Made by a program: the position numbers and the translations under genes. Below, piece by piece: positions 32,725 to 41,284 of a DNA stretch of 43,758 bases; position 1 is the first letter of the stretch, and every line of letters starts with the position of its first letter. The notes under the pieces were generated by a model that saw only the letters and a list, made by a program, of their open reading frames with translations, was not told where the DNA came from and did not search any database. This DNA is from Marinobacter xestospongiae (lineage in GTDB: Bacteria; Pseudomonadota; Gammaproteobacteria; Pseudomonadales; Oleiphilaceae), in the NCBI RefSeq assembly GCF_023156385.1, contig NZ_JAKZAK010000036.1, positions 1 through 43,758 of the forward strand, in the 5' to 3' direction.

Positions 32725-35700
32725 TCATCTAGACTCACTCGGGGCCATTGTGTCGGCCGGTGGTTCTGGAACCCGGCCAAGCCATTGGCTCAATCGCGCC
32801 TTCACGCCGTCGGCGTAGAGGTCATCGCCACCAAACCAGATTTTCAGCAACAGCCACCACGCGGCCATGCCCTCGTGCGCCGGCTTTACTTCATTGGTCG
32901 GCATCAGGCTGTGATCGGCGCCGTCGATAATGGCGATCTCGAAGAACGGCGCCTGCGAGCGCGCCAGGGCCTGACGGTAGGCCTCAGAACTGGCCACCGG
33001 ATCAACGTAGGCATCGTGGGAACCGAACAGCGCCAGCATGGGCACCCGGAGCCGGTGCAGGTCATCACGCACATCGGCACTCCAGTTACGCTGGGCAAAC
33101 CCCCAGAAGGCTTCGCTCATGGGCTCCTGGTCAGGCTCCCCAGCAACCAGCGCCAGGTACTCCGAGTATGGGGCTCCGCTTTGGATCAGAGTGTCAACGC
33201 GGGCAGACGCGGCTTCCTCAATCGCGATCTGTGCCGCATTCAGGCCTTCGGCGAGGCGACGCTGGCGGCCGGAGTAGCGTGACTGCGCCATCCAGTTGAC
33301 GGCACCGGACACCGAAATCACAAAGGCAACGTCATCCCGCTGATTGGCGACCTTGGGCAGCACCCATCCCGCCTGACTGAACCCGATCAAACCCACCGGT
33401 CCTTTCCCGAGACCGCGGCTTTCCCGCAGGAAATCAATTGCAGCGGACACTTCCGCAGCCCGATCAGCCATGGACTGGTGTCGCCAGTCGCCGGATGAAT
33501 CACCGACCCCCGGCTTGTCCCAGGCCAGCGAACACCAGCCTTGCCGGGCAAACAGCCGCCACAGCGGCGCATAGTAGCCATAGGCATCACGGGGGACGTC
33601 TCCCGAACCGTGGACAAACACCATGCAGGCTCTGGGCGCGGTATCGCCTCTTGGCATCACCAGCACGCCCTGCAGCTGATTGCCGTCGTGTTCAAAACGG
33701 ATGTCCTGGCGCACAAAGCTCTCCTCACCGGCAAGCAGTATGACCATGGCCAGCCCCAGCAGAATCAGGGCCAGGGCCGATACCAGCCGCCACTTGCAAC
33801 GGACAGTCATGGGTTCGTGGGTGGTGACGATGCGGGTCGACATGGCAACTCCGGTTGGTTGTGGGACATGGCAGCGGCGCGCCGGCAGGTCCTGGGCTAT
33901 GGCGATCAGCACCGGCACCAGGAACAGCATCAACAGCGTCGAGAACAGTTCACCAAAGGCCAGGGACGCAGCCGCGGGTTTGAGATACTGGGCCTGCTCG
34001 GAGGTTTCCGACAGCAGCGGCACCAGCCCGATCACCGTGGTCGCCGTGGTCAGGAAAATGGCGCGGAAACGGCTGGTGGCTGCCTGTTGAATCGCCTCGG
34101 CGGGTGCGATGCCATCTGCCACCAGGTCGTTGTAGCGACTCAGCAGCACCAGGCTGTCGTTGACCACCACACCGGCCAGGGCCAGCATGCCGAACAGGGA
34201 CAGCAGCGACAGCGCCAGCCCAAGATGGAGGTGGCCGAGAATGGCGCCCACAAACCCGAACGGAATGATGGCGAGAATAATGAACGGCTGGCCATAGGAC
34301 TTCAGGGGCACCGCCATCAACACATAGATCAGCACCACCGCCAGCCAGAGCGCCTTCTTCAGGCCACCTTGGAGTTCACCCATCTCCTCCAGCCCACCGG
34401 CCAGGGTGACCTCAAGGTCCGGATGGGCCTGGCGCAGCTCGGGCACCAGCTGGGTCATGACGCTCTGGGCGACTTCCTCCGGCGCCACCACGTTACGATC
34501 AATGGTCGCGTATACCCGATTGACCTGCTTGCGGTTCTCCCGCGCCAGCCGGGTGGGCTGCAACACCGACTCGATCTCGGCAATCGCCGACAGCATGACC
34601 CACTGGCCATCGTGACTGCGGATGTAGCTGCTCATCAGGTCGTCAATGCTGTTGCGCTGCCCGGAACGACGCACCACCACCACATTCAGCTCGGTGTCAC
34701 CACGCTGGAGCTTCTGCACCTCCGCGCCGCCAAAGGCGTAACCGAGCTGCACCGCCAGGCTCTGCTGGTCAAACCCCAGACTTCGGGCCGCGGGACGAAG
34801 CCGCACTCTCAGCTCTCGTTGCCCCTCCACCATCGAGTCCCGGGGGTTGTGGACGCCATCCAGGCTCTCCAGATGGCGCCTGAGAGCCTTGCTGGCCGAG
34901 GCCAGCGCCACCGGATCATGGCTGGCCAGTTTGATCTGGAAGCCGCCACCCACCTCTTCGGCACCACTGAAGGAGAGCTCGGTACGCCCTTCCAAGGTGC
35001 CAAGCTGTTGTCGCCACTGCTGGATGATGCGCTGCGGGTCAACCCCCGGGCGCTCGGACACCGGCGTCAGCTCGGCGTAGAGCTGGGCCGATTCGGGACC
35101 GATAATGGCTTCAAACACGGTGCGTATTGGCGCAACGGCCAGCCCATACTGCTTCTGGAGACGCCCATTCACCACCTCACCGGCCTGGCGGATCTGCTCG
35201 ACATTGTTCCTGGTCAGCTCAAACGGGGCCCTGGGGTCCATTTCCAGGTTGATGCTGATGACCTGACCGGGCACCTCGGGAAAGAAGACCGTCCGCACCT
35301 GTCCCTTCATGGTCAGCCCCAACACCAACACCGCAACCGCCACAAACAGCACCAGGGCGGCGTAGCGGTGACGCACCGCCAATGCCAGCAACGGCACATA
35401 GAGGTGATCCCGTACCGCCACCAGGCCACCCTGGGCAAGCCGCTGCAGGGCGCCCCAGACACGGGCCACTCGCCCGGATGGCGCGCGGTCAAGATCGATG
35501 CCAGCCAGATGAACCGGCAGAATCAACTTGCTTTCCACCAGCGAAAACAGCAACGCCAGGATTACCACGCCCGAAAACCCCGCCAGCACCTTGCCCAGCG
35601 GATTGTCGAGAATCAGCATCGGAAAGAACGCGGCCACCGTGGTGAGTACGCCGAACACCGTGGCCACCGCCACCCGCGCCACGCCGGCTTCGGTGGCGAT

Positions 35701-36960
35701 CAACGGATGCCGCCGATCCAGCCGCCGCTGCTCGAACACGCTCTCCCCCACCACCACCGCGTCATCCACCAGGATGCCGAGGGCGATGATGAAACCAAAG
35801 GTGGTGATGTCATTGAGGGAATAATCGACCCAGTCGGTGCCGGCCACGGCAATCGCCCCCAACACCGATACCGGAATCCCCATCGCCACCCAGAACGCCA
35901 GCTTGACGTTCAGGAACAGAGCCAGGATCAGCAACACCAGCAACAGGCCCTGAAGACCATTGTCGGTCAACAGGGCCAGCCGGTCGGCGATGTAATCGGC
36001 GCTGTTGCCCCAGATGCTGACTTCGATGCCCGCTGGCAGCTGGCGACGATACGCCTCAACAACCCGATGGGTGACTTCGGAGATCCGCAACAGGTTCTCC
36101 CGGTGGCCAACCAGCACTTCCATGCCCACCGTGGGCTGGCCATTGAAGCGGAACAGGTCGTCGCCCTCGACAAAACCGTCCCGCACCACGCCGACATCCG
36201 CCAGCGATACCAAATCGCCGTTGTCCCCGGAGACGATGGCAATGGCGCCATAATCCGGCGCATAAGTCGCCTGGTCCGCCGCCTTGATGTAGATCTGCCC
36301 GCCCCGGGTACGCAGTGAGCCGGCCTGGAATTCCAGTGAACTGGCACGGATACGCTCCATCACATCCGCAATGGACAGATCGAGGCGCTGGAGCTTCTGG
36401 TAATCCACCTCGATGCGCAGTTCGCGCTCCTGCAACCCCCACACGGTGAGCCGGGACAGCTCGGGCTCCGCCAACAGCGCCTGCTTCAGCCGTTTGGACA
36501 ATTCGTGGAGGGTCCCCTGGTCAGTATTGCCATAGAGGTTGATGTACAGCGCCGGATAGTCGAACCCGCTGGCATCAATCTTCGGCCGCTTTGTCCTGGC
36601 CGGCAGCTCAATCCCCCCGTCCATGCGCAGCCGAACCCGGTCCAGCAACTTGTCCAGGTCCTGCCCACCGGCCCGCCGAACGGTGATGGTGGACAGCCCC
36701 GCCTCTGACACCGACGACAGGCTGCGCACGCCCTCCAGCCCCTCCAGGGCGGTTTCGATCTTCTGGCTGACCAGGGCGTCGACCTGCTCCGGCGGCGCCC
36801 CCGGAAATTCGGTGGTGATCACGATGCTGTCCGGTTCGATACGGGGAAAGCCCTCGATCCGCATGGTCCCCAGGGTCACCAGCCCCATGAACAGAATGAA
36901 CGCCATCAACAGATTGGCGGCGACCGGGTTACGCAGGAACCAGCCTGTCAGTGCGTGCAT
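32725..36960 (-). CDS. RND efflux transporter fused to a C-terminal alpha/beta hydrolase
   Basis: The 1411-aa open frame has no internal stop. Residues 1-1039 are a complete RND pump: NPVAANLLMAFILF start, GILVDDAVVVGESV with the paired aspartates of TM4, and the second repeat with VVVNDSLVLLSRYN and TTATTVIGLVPLL. From 1040 the chain has an additional membrane helix (about 1058-1078) and an alpha/beta hydrolase domain with HGSGDVPR, GFSQAGW (nucleophile serine) and GADHSLMP (catalytic histidine). The RND C-terminus is cytosolic, so the extra helix would place the hydrolase in the periplasm. The start ATG overlaps the adaptor stop (TAATG). A ribosome-binding site and ATG at 33843 could also yield the 372-aa hydrolase alone. 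Confidence 0.9.
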   Translation of the reverse strand: MHALTGWFLRNPVAANLLMAFILFMGLVTLGTMRIEGFPRIEPDSIVITTEFPGAPPEQVDALVSQKIETALEGLEGVRSLSSVSEAGLSTITVRRAGGQDLDKLLDRVRLRMDGGIELPARTKRPKIDASGFDYPALYINLYGNTDQGTLHELSKRLKQALLAEPELSRLTVWGLQERELRIEVDYQKLQRLDLSIADVMERIRASSLEFQAGSLRTRGGQIYIKAADQATYAPDYGAIAIVSGDNGDLVSLADVGVVRDGFVEGDDLFRFNGQPTVGMEVLVGHRENLLRISEVTHRVVEAYRRQLPAGIEVSIWGNSADYIADRLALLTDNGLQGLLLVLLILALFLNVKLAFWVAMGIPVSVLGAIAVAGTDWVDYSLNDITTFGFIIALGILVDDAVVVGESVFEQRRLDRRHPLIATEAGVARVAVATVFGVLTTVAAFFPMLILDNPLGKVLAGFSGVVILALLFSLVESKLILPVHLAGIDLDRAPSGRVARVWGALQRLAQGGLVAVRDHLYVPLLALAVRHRYAALVLFVAVAVLVLGLTMKGQVRTVFFPEVPGQVISINLEMDPRAPFELTRNNVEQIRQAGEVVNGRLQKQYGLAVAPIRTVFEAIIGPESAQLYAELTPVSERPGVDPQRIIQQWRQQLGTLEGRTELSFSGAEEVGGGFQIKLASHDPVALASASKALRRHLESLDGVHNPRDSMVEGQRELRVRLRPAARSLGFDQQSLAVQLGYAFGGAEVQKLQRGDTELNVVVVRRSGQRNSIDDLMSSYIRSHDGQWVMLSAIAEIESVLQPTRLARENRKQVNRVYATIDRNVVAPEEVAQSVMTQLVPELRQAHPDLEVTLAGGLEEMGELQGGLKKALWLAVVLIYVLMAVPLKSYGQPFIILAIIPFGFVGAILGHLHLGLALSLLSLFGMLALAGVVVNDSLVLLSRYNDLVADGIAPAEAIQQAATSRFRAIFLTTATTVIGLVPLLSETSEQAQYLKPAAASLAFGELFSTLLMLFLVPVLIAIAQDLPARRCHVPQPTGVAMSTRIVTTHEPMTVRCKWRLVSALALILLGLAMVILLAGEESFVRQDIRFEHDGNQLQGVLVMPRGDTAPRACMVFVHGSGDVPRDAYGYYAPLWRLFARQGWCSLAWDKPGVGDSSGDWRHQSMADRAAEVSAAIDFLRESRGLGKGPVGLIGFSQAGWVLPKVANQRDDVAFVISVSGAVNWMAQSRYSGRQRRLAEGLNAAQIAIEEAASARVDTLIQSGAPYSEYLALVAGEPDQEPMSEAFWGFAQRNWSADVRDDLHRLRVPMLALFGSHDAYVDPVASSEAYRQALARSQAPFFEIAIIDGADHSLMPTNEVKPAHEGMAAWWLLLKIWFGGDDLYADGVKARLSQWLGRVPEPPADTMAPSESR
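33841..33852 (-). promoter_or_regulatory. Internal Shine-Dalgarno and ATG before the hydrolase part
   Basis: GGAG (33852-33849) sits 5 nt before the ATG at 33843, in frame with the RND pump. This is what a separate hydrolase gene would have, suggesting either recent fusion by loss of an RND stop codon or dual products. Confidence 0.6.
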
Positions 36961-38105
36961 TACCGTACCTCCCTGACACGGGGCCGGACCCGCTGGCCCG
37001 GCAAGTAAGAGGCCATCGGCAAGGCCACCACCTGCCATTGCGCCCTCGCCTCTGGCGCCTGCACCAGCACCCGGTCCTCCAGACGGGCGACCACACTGGC
37101 CGGGCTCTTGGCCAGGATGTCATCCCCCTCAACCCACCAGAATGCCCCTTCCGCCGTTAACGCCGTGGCTGGAATGCTGAGGGAGTTGCTCACCACGCGA
37201 CCATCAAAACGAACGGTCACCAGATCGCCCACCAGTACCCGGGATTCGTCCTGCTCAAGCACCAGATCAGACAGATGTACAACATACTGCCGGGTTGTCT
37301 CATCCAGGTAGCCACCGGCCTGTCGCACCACGGCCTTGCCCAGCCGCTCGCCCTGGTCATCCAGAATCGCCACCGACTGCCCCGCCAGGGGCTGGGCCAG
37401 CAACTGCCACTGGGCCCGGCTCAGACGCACTTCGATGTCCTGGTGGCGATCACCAATCAGATTGGCCACCGGATCACCGGTCATCACCATCTGGCCCGGA
37501 CTGACGTAGCGACGGATCACATAGCCGCTGTAGGGCGCCCGTATCACGGTCTGGCGCAATTGGCGCCGGGCCAGGTTGAGGCGGGCCTGGGCAGCGTCGA
37601 CCGCCGCCTTGGCGATGTCCAGCTGGGGTAACTGCAGCGCCAGGTCGTTGGGCGGCTGCTCACCGGCGCGGCTGAACTGCCTGCGGGCGACCCGGCTGGC
37701 GTACTCCGCCTGTTCCGCGGCCAATTGAGCCTCACGGAAGAGCTGCTCGGCCTCCGCAAGCTCGGCCTGGTAACGGGTGTCTTCGATCACTGCCAGCGGG
37801 TCTCCCTGCTGAACGCGATTGCCCGCCAGGGCGCGGTCGTCGACCTTGACCACCAGGCCACCCACTTCGGCTTTCAGGTCAGCATTCCAGCGCGGCTTTA
37901 CCTCCGCAAGTACCTCAACCCGTGCCTGGTGGTCACCCACGGATAGCGGCTCTACGGTCACCACCGGGGGAGTCGACACCGCCTCGGCCTGCGTCACATC
38001 GGCGGTATCCTCCACCGCGCCAAGCAGCATAATCACGGCGATGAGCACCGCCATAGCCGCCATCAGCGTCAACCAGCGGGCACCACGTCGGCTGCTAGAA
38101 CTCAT
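36960..38105 (-). CDS. RND efflux periplasmic adaptor (membrane fusion protein)
   Basis: The 381-aa protein is anchored by an N-terminal helix (about 13-31) and has a lipoyl half-motif (VGGLVVKVDDRALAGNRVQQGDPLAVI), a coiled-coil hairpin (AEAEQLFREAQLAAEQAEYASR onward) and the second lipoyl half (LRQTVIRAPYSGYVIRRYVSPGQMV). A beta-barrel region follows. It links the RND pump to an outer-membrane channel, which is not encoded in the cluster. The start is ATG 38105 or the ATG 6 nt upstream. The coding region begins inside the last codons of mipA, so the genes are co-translated. Confidence 0.91.
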   Translation of the reverse strand: MSSSSRRGARWLTLMAAMAVLIAVIMLLGAVEDTADVTQAEAVSTPPVVTVEPLSVGDHQARVEVLAEVKPRWNADLKAEVGGLVVKVDDRALAGNRVQQGDPLAVIEDTRYQAELAEAEQLFREAQLAAEQAEYASRVARRQFSRAGEQPPNDLALQLPQLDIAKAAVDAAQARLNLARRQLRQTVIRAPYSGYVIRRYVSPGQMVMTGDPVANLIGDRHQDIEVRLSRAQWQLLAQPLAGQSVAILDDQGERLGKAVVRQAGGYLDETTRQYVVHLSDLVLEQDESRVLVGDLVTVRFDGRVVSNSLSIPATALTAEGAFWWVEGDDILAKSPASVVARLEDRVLVQAPEARAQWQVVALPMASYLPGQRVRPRVREVR

Positions 38106-38853
38106 ACACATACCCGGCGCTGACGGCCCAGGTGGTGTTGCGGTCCACAATCGGGCTGTCCTCAATTTCGTCGGAGAAGCGGCGATGGCTCAGGTCGAAC
38201 AGAACCCGGTGGGAGCGGCCAAACAGGCGGCTGACGTTGATACCGGCCCGGTAGTGGTAGGCCTGATCCGGGCGATACTCGGGGCGTCCGGCCCTGGCTT
38301 CGTCGGCCTCAACCCCCAGGTAGTACCTGGCTGCCTGACTGCCGGCATAGGTGACTGACAGGTGGGGCTCTATCGTCCATCGCTGTGCCTCCAGCGGCAG
38401 GCTGTAGCGCAATATCGTCGACCCGCCCCGATGGTTATCGGAGATGTCCTGCCAATAACTCAGGTTCAGGTAGCCCAACGAGCCGAACAGGCCGGCACTG
38501 AACACCGCGCTGTAGACCGGGTCCAGTTCCTCCATGTCTTTCAGCTGCGGGCTGTCGCCGCGGTTCACATCGCCGAAAACGTCATAGCCCAGCGCTGCGG
38601 ACAGGTACCAGCTGTCACCTCCCGCCAGGTAGCTGCCCAAGGTGTAGTCGCGAAAAAACCAGTTGTCCGATTCCCACGCCAGGTATGGCAGCAGGTTGTC
38701 GCTTCGCTCACCACCGGTGTAAATGGACGGCTCACTGAAACCAATAATGCCAACCGCCAGCTCGCCGCTGTCCTCCTGCGAGTCGGCAAGGCTGGCGATG
38801 GAATGGGTAGTCAGGAGGGAGAACGCAAGAGTCGAGGCAGAAAGAGTCTTCAA
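38095..38853 (-). CDS. MipA/OmpV-family outer-membrane protein
   Basis: The 252-aa protein starts with a signal peptide (cleaved near LA-DS, residue 24), then alternating hydrophobic strands typical of the MipA/OmpV barrel family, with NLLPYLAWESDNWF, LSAALGYDVFG, WQDISDNHRGG and a C-terminal phenylalanine. MipA was first described as a scaffold between murein hydrolase and synthase; other members act as porins or stress proteins. Start codon TTG at 38853 is supported by GGAG 8 nt upstream, which is masked by a hairpin. It is the first gene of the RND operon under a PmrA-type box. Confidence 0.85.
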   Translation of the reverse strand: MKTLSASTLAFSLLTTHSIASLADSQEDSGELAVGIIGFSEPSIYTGGERSDNLLPYLAWESDNWFFRDYTLGSYLAGGDSWYLSAALGYDVFGDVNRGDSPQLKDMEELDPVYSAVFSAGLFGSLGYLNLSYWQDISDNHRGGSTILRYSLPLEAQRWTIEPHLSVTYAGSQAARYYLGVEADEARAGRPEYRPDQAYHYRAGINVSRLFGRSHRVLFDLSHRRFSDEIEDSPIVDRNTTWAVSAGYVYEF

Positions 38854-38860
38854 TTTGGTT

Positions 38861-38889
38861 GCTCCAGATTCAGTCGATGTCTCTGGAGC
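38861..38889 (-). promoter_or_regulatory. Hairpin sequestering the mipA Shine-Dalgarno
   Basis: In the minus-strand transcript GCTCCAGA pairs perfectly with TCTGGAGC over a 13-nt loop. The 3' arm contains the mipA GGAG. In the folded state ribosome access would be blocked, which suggests translational control of mipA. Confidence 0.55.
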
Positions 38890-38907
38890 TATTGTCAGAC
38901 AGTGGCT

Positions 38908-38924
38908 ATTAAGAGGGCCTTAAG
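38908..38924 (-). promoter_or_regulatory. PmrA-type box upstream of mipA
   Basis: On the minus strand CTTAAG-GCCCT-CTTAAT fits the PmrA/QseB consensus (two TTAA hexamers with 5-bp spacing). It overlaps the histidine-kinase stop and lies 54 bp before mipA. The same pattern occurs before the response-regulator gene. Confidence 0.75.
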
Positions 38925-40209
38925 GCATATGCTCTGCCCAGCACAGGGTGGCCTTGGCCTGGGCGTCCTGTTGAACGAATGAGAACTGCCAGCCGAGCTT
39001 GTCGGCGATACGCTCCACCAGCTGCAACCCCAGCCCAAAGCAGGCATCCGCGGGCACGCTGTCACGCTCCACCGGGTTTACGATGGTCACAGACGTGGTG
39101 GTGACCGACAGGGTGATGGTGCCAGCCGCCGCGTGTTGAAAGGCATTGCGGATCAGATTTGCCAGCACGATCCGGAACAGGTCCGTTTCAATGTTAATGA
39201 CATCGGCCTGATTCTGGAGCTCTACCTCAATCGGCTTATGCTCGATCAGGTAGCGCATGTCTGCCATCAGCCCCTCACACAGGGCTGCCGGATTCACCGG
39301 CGACCGGGTGGCCGGTCTGGATGACTGCCGGGCCAGCCACAACAGCGCCTCGGACAGCAGCAGCATATTGGCGCTGGCGCGACGGGCCCGTTCCAGGGCA
39401 GGATAGCCCGGATCATCCGTGGCGGTGCGAACCGCCAGGGTATCCAGCGAGGCCTGGATGATTGCCAGCGGCGTTCTCAGTTCATGGCTGGCGTGCCGCA
39501 GGAACTGCTGCTCCCGCTCGTTGTTGGCCTGCAACTGCGCCAGGGTCGACAACAGATGCTGGGCAATCTCGTTGAGTTCGCTGATGGCGAAACGGGCGTC
39601 CGCCCCGGCGTCCGGGTCCTGCTTGATTCGGGCCGACCACTCCACGAGCAGGTTGAGTGGCTTCAGGGCGTTGCTGAACAGCCAGGAGATCACCACAAAC
39701 AGGCCCAGCATGAACAATCCGGCAATCAGCCCTGCATCGATCAGGGTCTGGCGAAACAGGTCGGCGATCAGTGCGTCAATCTTGTCCGCAGGCTCAAACT
39801 CGATCAGATAGATGCCGCCGGTTTGCCGCTCGTTCGAGTACACAAGGGCGCCATACTCACGAACGCCCTCGCTGTTGCGGCGCAGGATTTCCATCGGCTC
39901 CGACGGCTGAATCCGATTCGGCGAGAACAGCCCGCGAATCTCCGGCGGAATGCTTTCCCAGGTTCGATAGGCACTGAATGAGGGGGTTCGGGGTAAGGTG
40001 TAATCGGGGTTTTCTTCCAGGGCCCGCTCCAGAACCAGTGCCTCGGAGCGCATATAACTCTTGCTGGCCTGGCCCACCTGATAGAAGCTGAAGGTGACCG
40101 CCAGCGCGATCAGGATGATGAAAATCACCAAAGCCAGGTAGATCAACTGGCGGCGGGACTGGGCGGCCAGGCTTCGGACCGCCGGCACTGGCCGCTCGGA
40201 GCCAGTCAT
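38920..40209 (-). CDS. Sensor histidine kinase
   Basis: The 429-aa kinase has two membrane helices (about 22-44 and 160-179) flanking a roughly 115-residue periplasmic sensor. A HAMP-like linker, HisKA with phosphoacceptor H242 (HASHELRTPLAII), and a HATPase with N355 (NLIRNAFQHA) and FGLGLQLVER follow. It pairs with the OmpR-type regulator, with which it overlaps by ATGA (40206-40209). The layout resembles QseC/PmrB kinases. The kinase end overlaps the mipA operator, so the two transcription units abut. The sensed signal is unknown; envelope stress or cationic compounds are guesses from the regulon. Confidence 0.92.
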   Translation of the reverse strand: MTGSERPVPAVRSLAAQSRRQLIYLALVIFIILIALAVTFSFYQVGQASKSYMRSEALVLERALEENPDYTLPRTPSFSAYRTWESIPPEIRGLFSPNRIQPSEPMEILRRNSEGVREYGALVYSNERQTGGIYLIEFEPADKIDALIADLFRQTLIDAGLIAGLFMLGLFVVISWLFSNALKPLNLLVEWSARIKQDPDAGADARFAISELNEIAQHLLSTLAQLQANNEREQQFLRHASHELRTPLAIIQASLDTLAVRTATDDPGYPALERARRASANMLLLSEALLWLARQSSRPATRSPVNPAALCEGLMADMRYLIEHKPIEVELQNQADVINIETDLFRIVLANLIRNAFQHAAAGTITLSVTTTSVTIVNPVERDSVPADACFGLGLQLVERIADKLGWQFSFVQQDAQAKATLCWAEHMP

Positions 40210-40877
40210 GGTGCTTCCGCCGTCAGCGCCAGGCCGACACCGACGTGGGTCTGGATCAAGGGACGCTCAAACGGTTTGTCGACGATCTTGCGAAGCTGGT
40301 GCAGGTGCACATTGAGCGTGCCCTCTTCCACCTCATCATCCGGCCAGACATGCTGGGCGATCTCGGCCTTTGACACCACCGCCGGCGATCGACGGGCCAG
40401 CAACAACAGGATGCGCCAACTGGTCGGCGCCAGCTTGAGGGGCTGGCCACAACGGCTGGCGCGATGCTCCCGGGGGTAGATGGTCAAATCTGCAATCTGG
40501 AGACAGTCCCGCTCCGGATGCTGGCGCCGATACAGAGCCTTCAATCGTGCCAGCAACAACGGCATGGCGCAGGGCTTGGTCACGTAATCGTCGAGACCGG
40601 CACCGAAGCCCTCCAACTGGTCGGCATCGGTATCGCAGGCGGTCAACATCAGAATGGGCGTATCCACCCCTTCAGCCCGCAACTGCCGGCACACTTCAAT
40701 TCCGGTAACCCGGGGCAGCATGTTGTCGAGAATCAGGCTGTCATACCCTCCCTGCAAAGCCAGATTGATCGCACTGGTGCCGTTGTAGGCAAAATCACAT
40801 TCAATACGATGTAACTCCAGATACTCGGACATGGCCAACGCCAGGTCTCGGTCGTCCTCGACAATCAGTATTCTCAT
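40206..40877 (-). CDS. OmpR/PmrA-type response regulator
   Basis: The 223-aa regulator has a receiver with acidic pair E7/D8/D9, phosphoacceptor D51, T79 and K101, and a winged-helix output domain (about 125-220) with TSWRILLLLARRSPAVVSKAEIAQHVW and GTLNVHLHQLRKIVDKPF. The sequence and the CTTAA-type boxes resemble the PmrA/QseB subgroup. A matching box lies 46 bp upstream of its own ATG and another before mipA, which implies autoregulation and control of the MipA-RND operon. The start has a weak Shine-Dalgarno sequence (GGTTGCC). Confidence 0.93.
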   Translation of the reverse strand: MRILIVEDDRDLALAMSEYLELHRIECDFAYNGTSAINLALQGGYDSLILDNMLPRVTGIEVCRQLRAEGVDTPILMLTACDTDADQLEGFGAGLDDYVTKPCAMPLLLARLKALYRRQHPERDCLQIADLTIYPREHRASRCGQPLKLAPTSWRILLLLARRSPAVVSKAEIAQHVWPDDEVEEGTLNVHLHQLRKIVDKPFERPLIQTHVGVGLALTAEAP

Positions 40878-40923
40878 GGCAACCAGTGATGGGTGAACGG
40901 AGGGTTAGCTTAAACCGTTGGAC

Positions 40924-40940
40924 CTTAACAGGGAATTAAG
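40924..40940 (-). promoter_or_regulatory. PmrA-type box upstream of the response regulator
   Basis: On the minus strand CTTAAT-TCCCT-GTTAAG keeps the same spacing and orientation as the box before mipA; both are also embedded in CCTTAA and TTAAG blocks. It lies between the 35-aa small ORF and the response regulator. Confidence 0.72.
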
Positions 40941-40958
40941 GAGGCTTACGGAGCTTCC

Positions 40959-41066
40959 TCAAATGAACAGAAGGGGAATCGCAAAAGACAGCGCGGCAAT
41001 CACCATCAGCCCAGTTACTTTCAGCGCAAACTGGCCTTGTGGGGAACGTCTGCGGTGGGTGTGCAT
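40959..41066 (-). CDS. 35-residue single-span membrane microprotein
   Basis: The small frame encodes a His/Arg/Ser-rich cytosolic head (MHTHRRRSPQGQ) followed by a single hydrophobic helix (about 14-35). GGAGG sits 5 nt before the ATG, which is the best Shine-Dalgarno sequence in this neighbourhood. It precedes the two-component operon by 81 bp on the same strand. I do not recognise the family. Such short membrane proteins often modulate sensor kinases or transporters, but no such role is shown here. The frame continues upstream to 41273 without support. Confidence 0.5.
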   Translation of the reverse strand: MHTHRRRSPQGQFALKVTGLMVIAALSFAIPLLFI

Positions 41067-41284
41067 ATGCACCTCCAGAATGTCGCCATGCGCCTGTGTG
41101 ACTGCACAACGCCACCCCGTGTGGACAGCAGACTCAGAGAAGAACGGTTTAAGACTCCTTGAATAAAGCATAACAACGATTCGCCATTGCACAGACTGCA
41201 ATCGCAACCATTCTTGATGCAAATCAAGCCTCGAGGCGGGAGCCAACGGCTCCGCAGGGTCAGCCGCTAGCATCTGCAGAACGC

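Noticed and set aside
32678..32728. A 16-codon frame (MKVALVLAGLVCLLTG) right after the RND-hydrolase stop, resembling a lipoprotein signal
   Set aside because: It is very short, has no continuation in any frame and no clear ribosome-binding site. It could be a relic of a deleted lipoprotein gene, but this cannot be supported.
33541..36318. A 925-codon plus-strand open frame opposite the RND gene
   Set aside because: The translation is rich in His, Gln and Arg with no membrane segments or family motifs, as expected for a shadow of a GC-rich gene. The RND frame explains the region.
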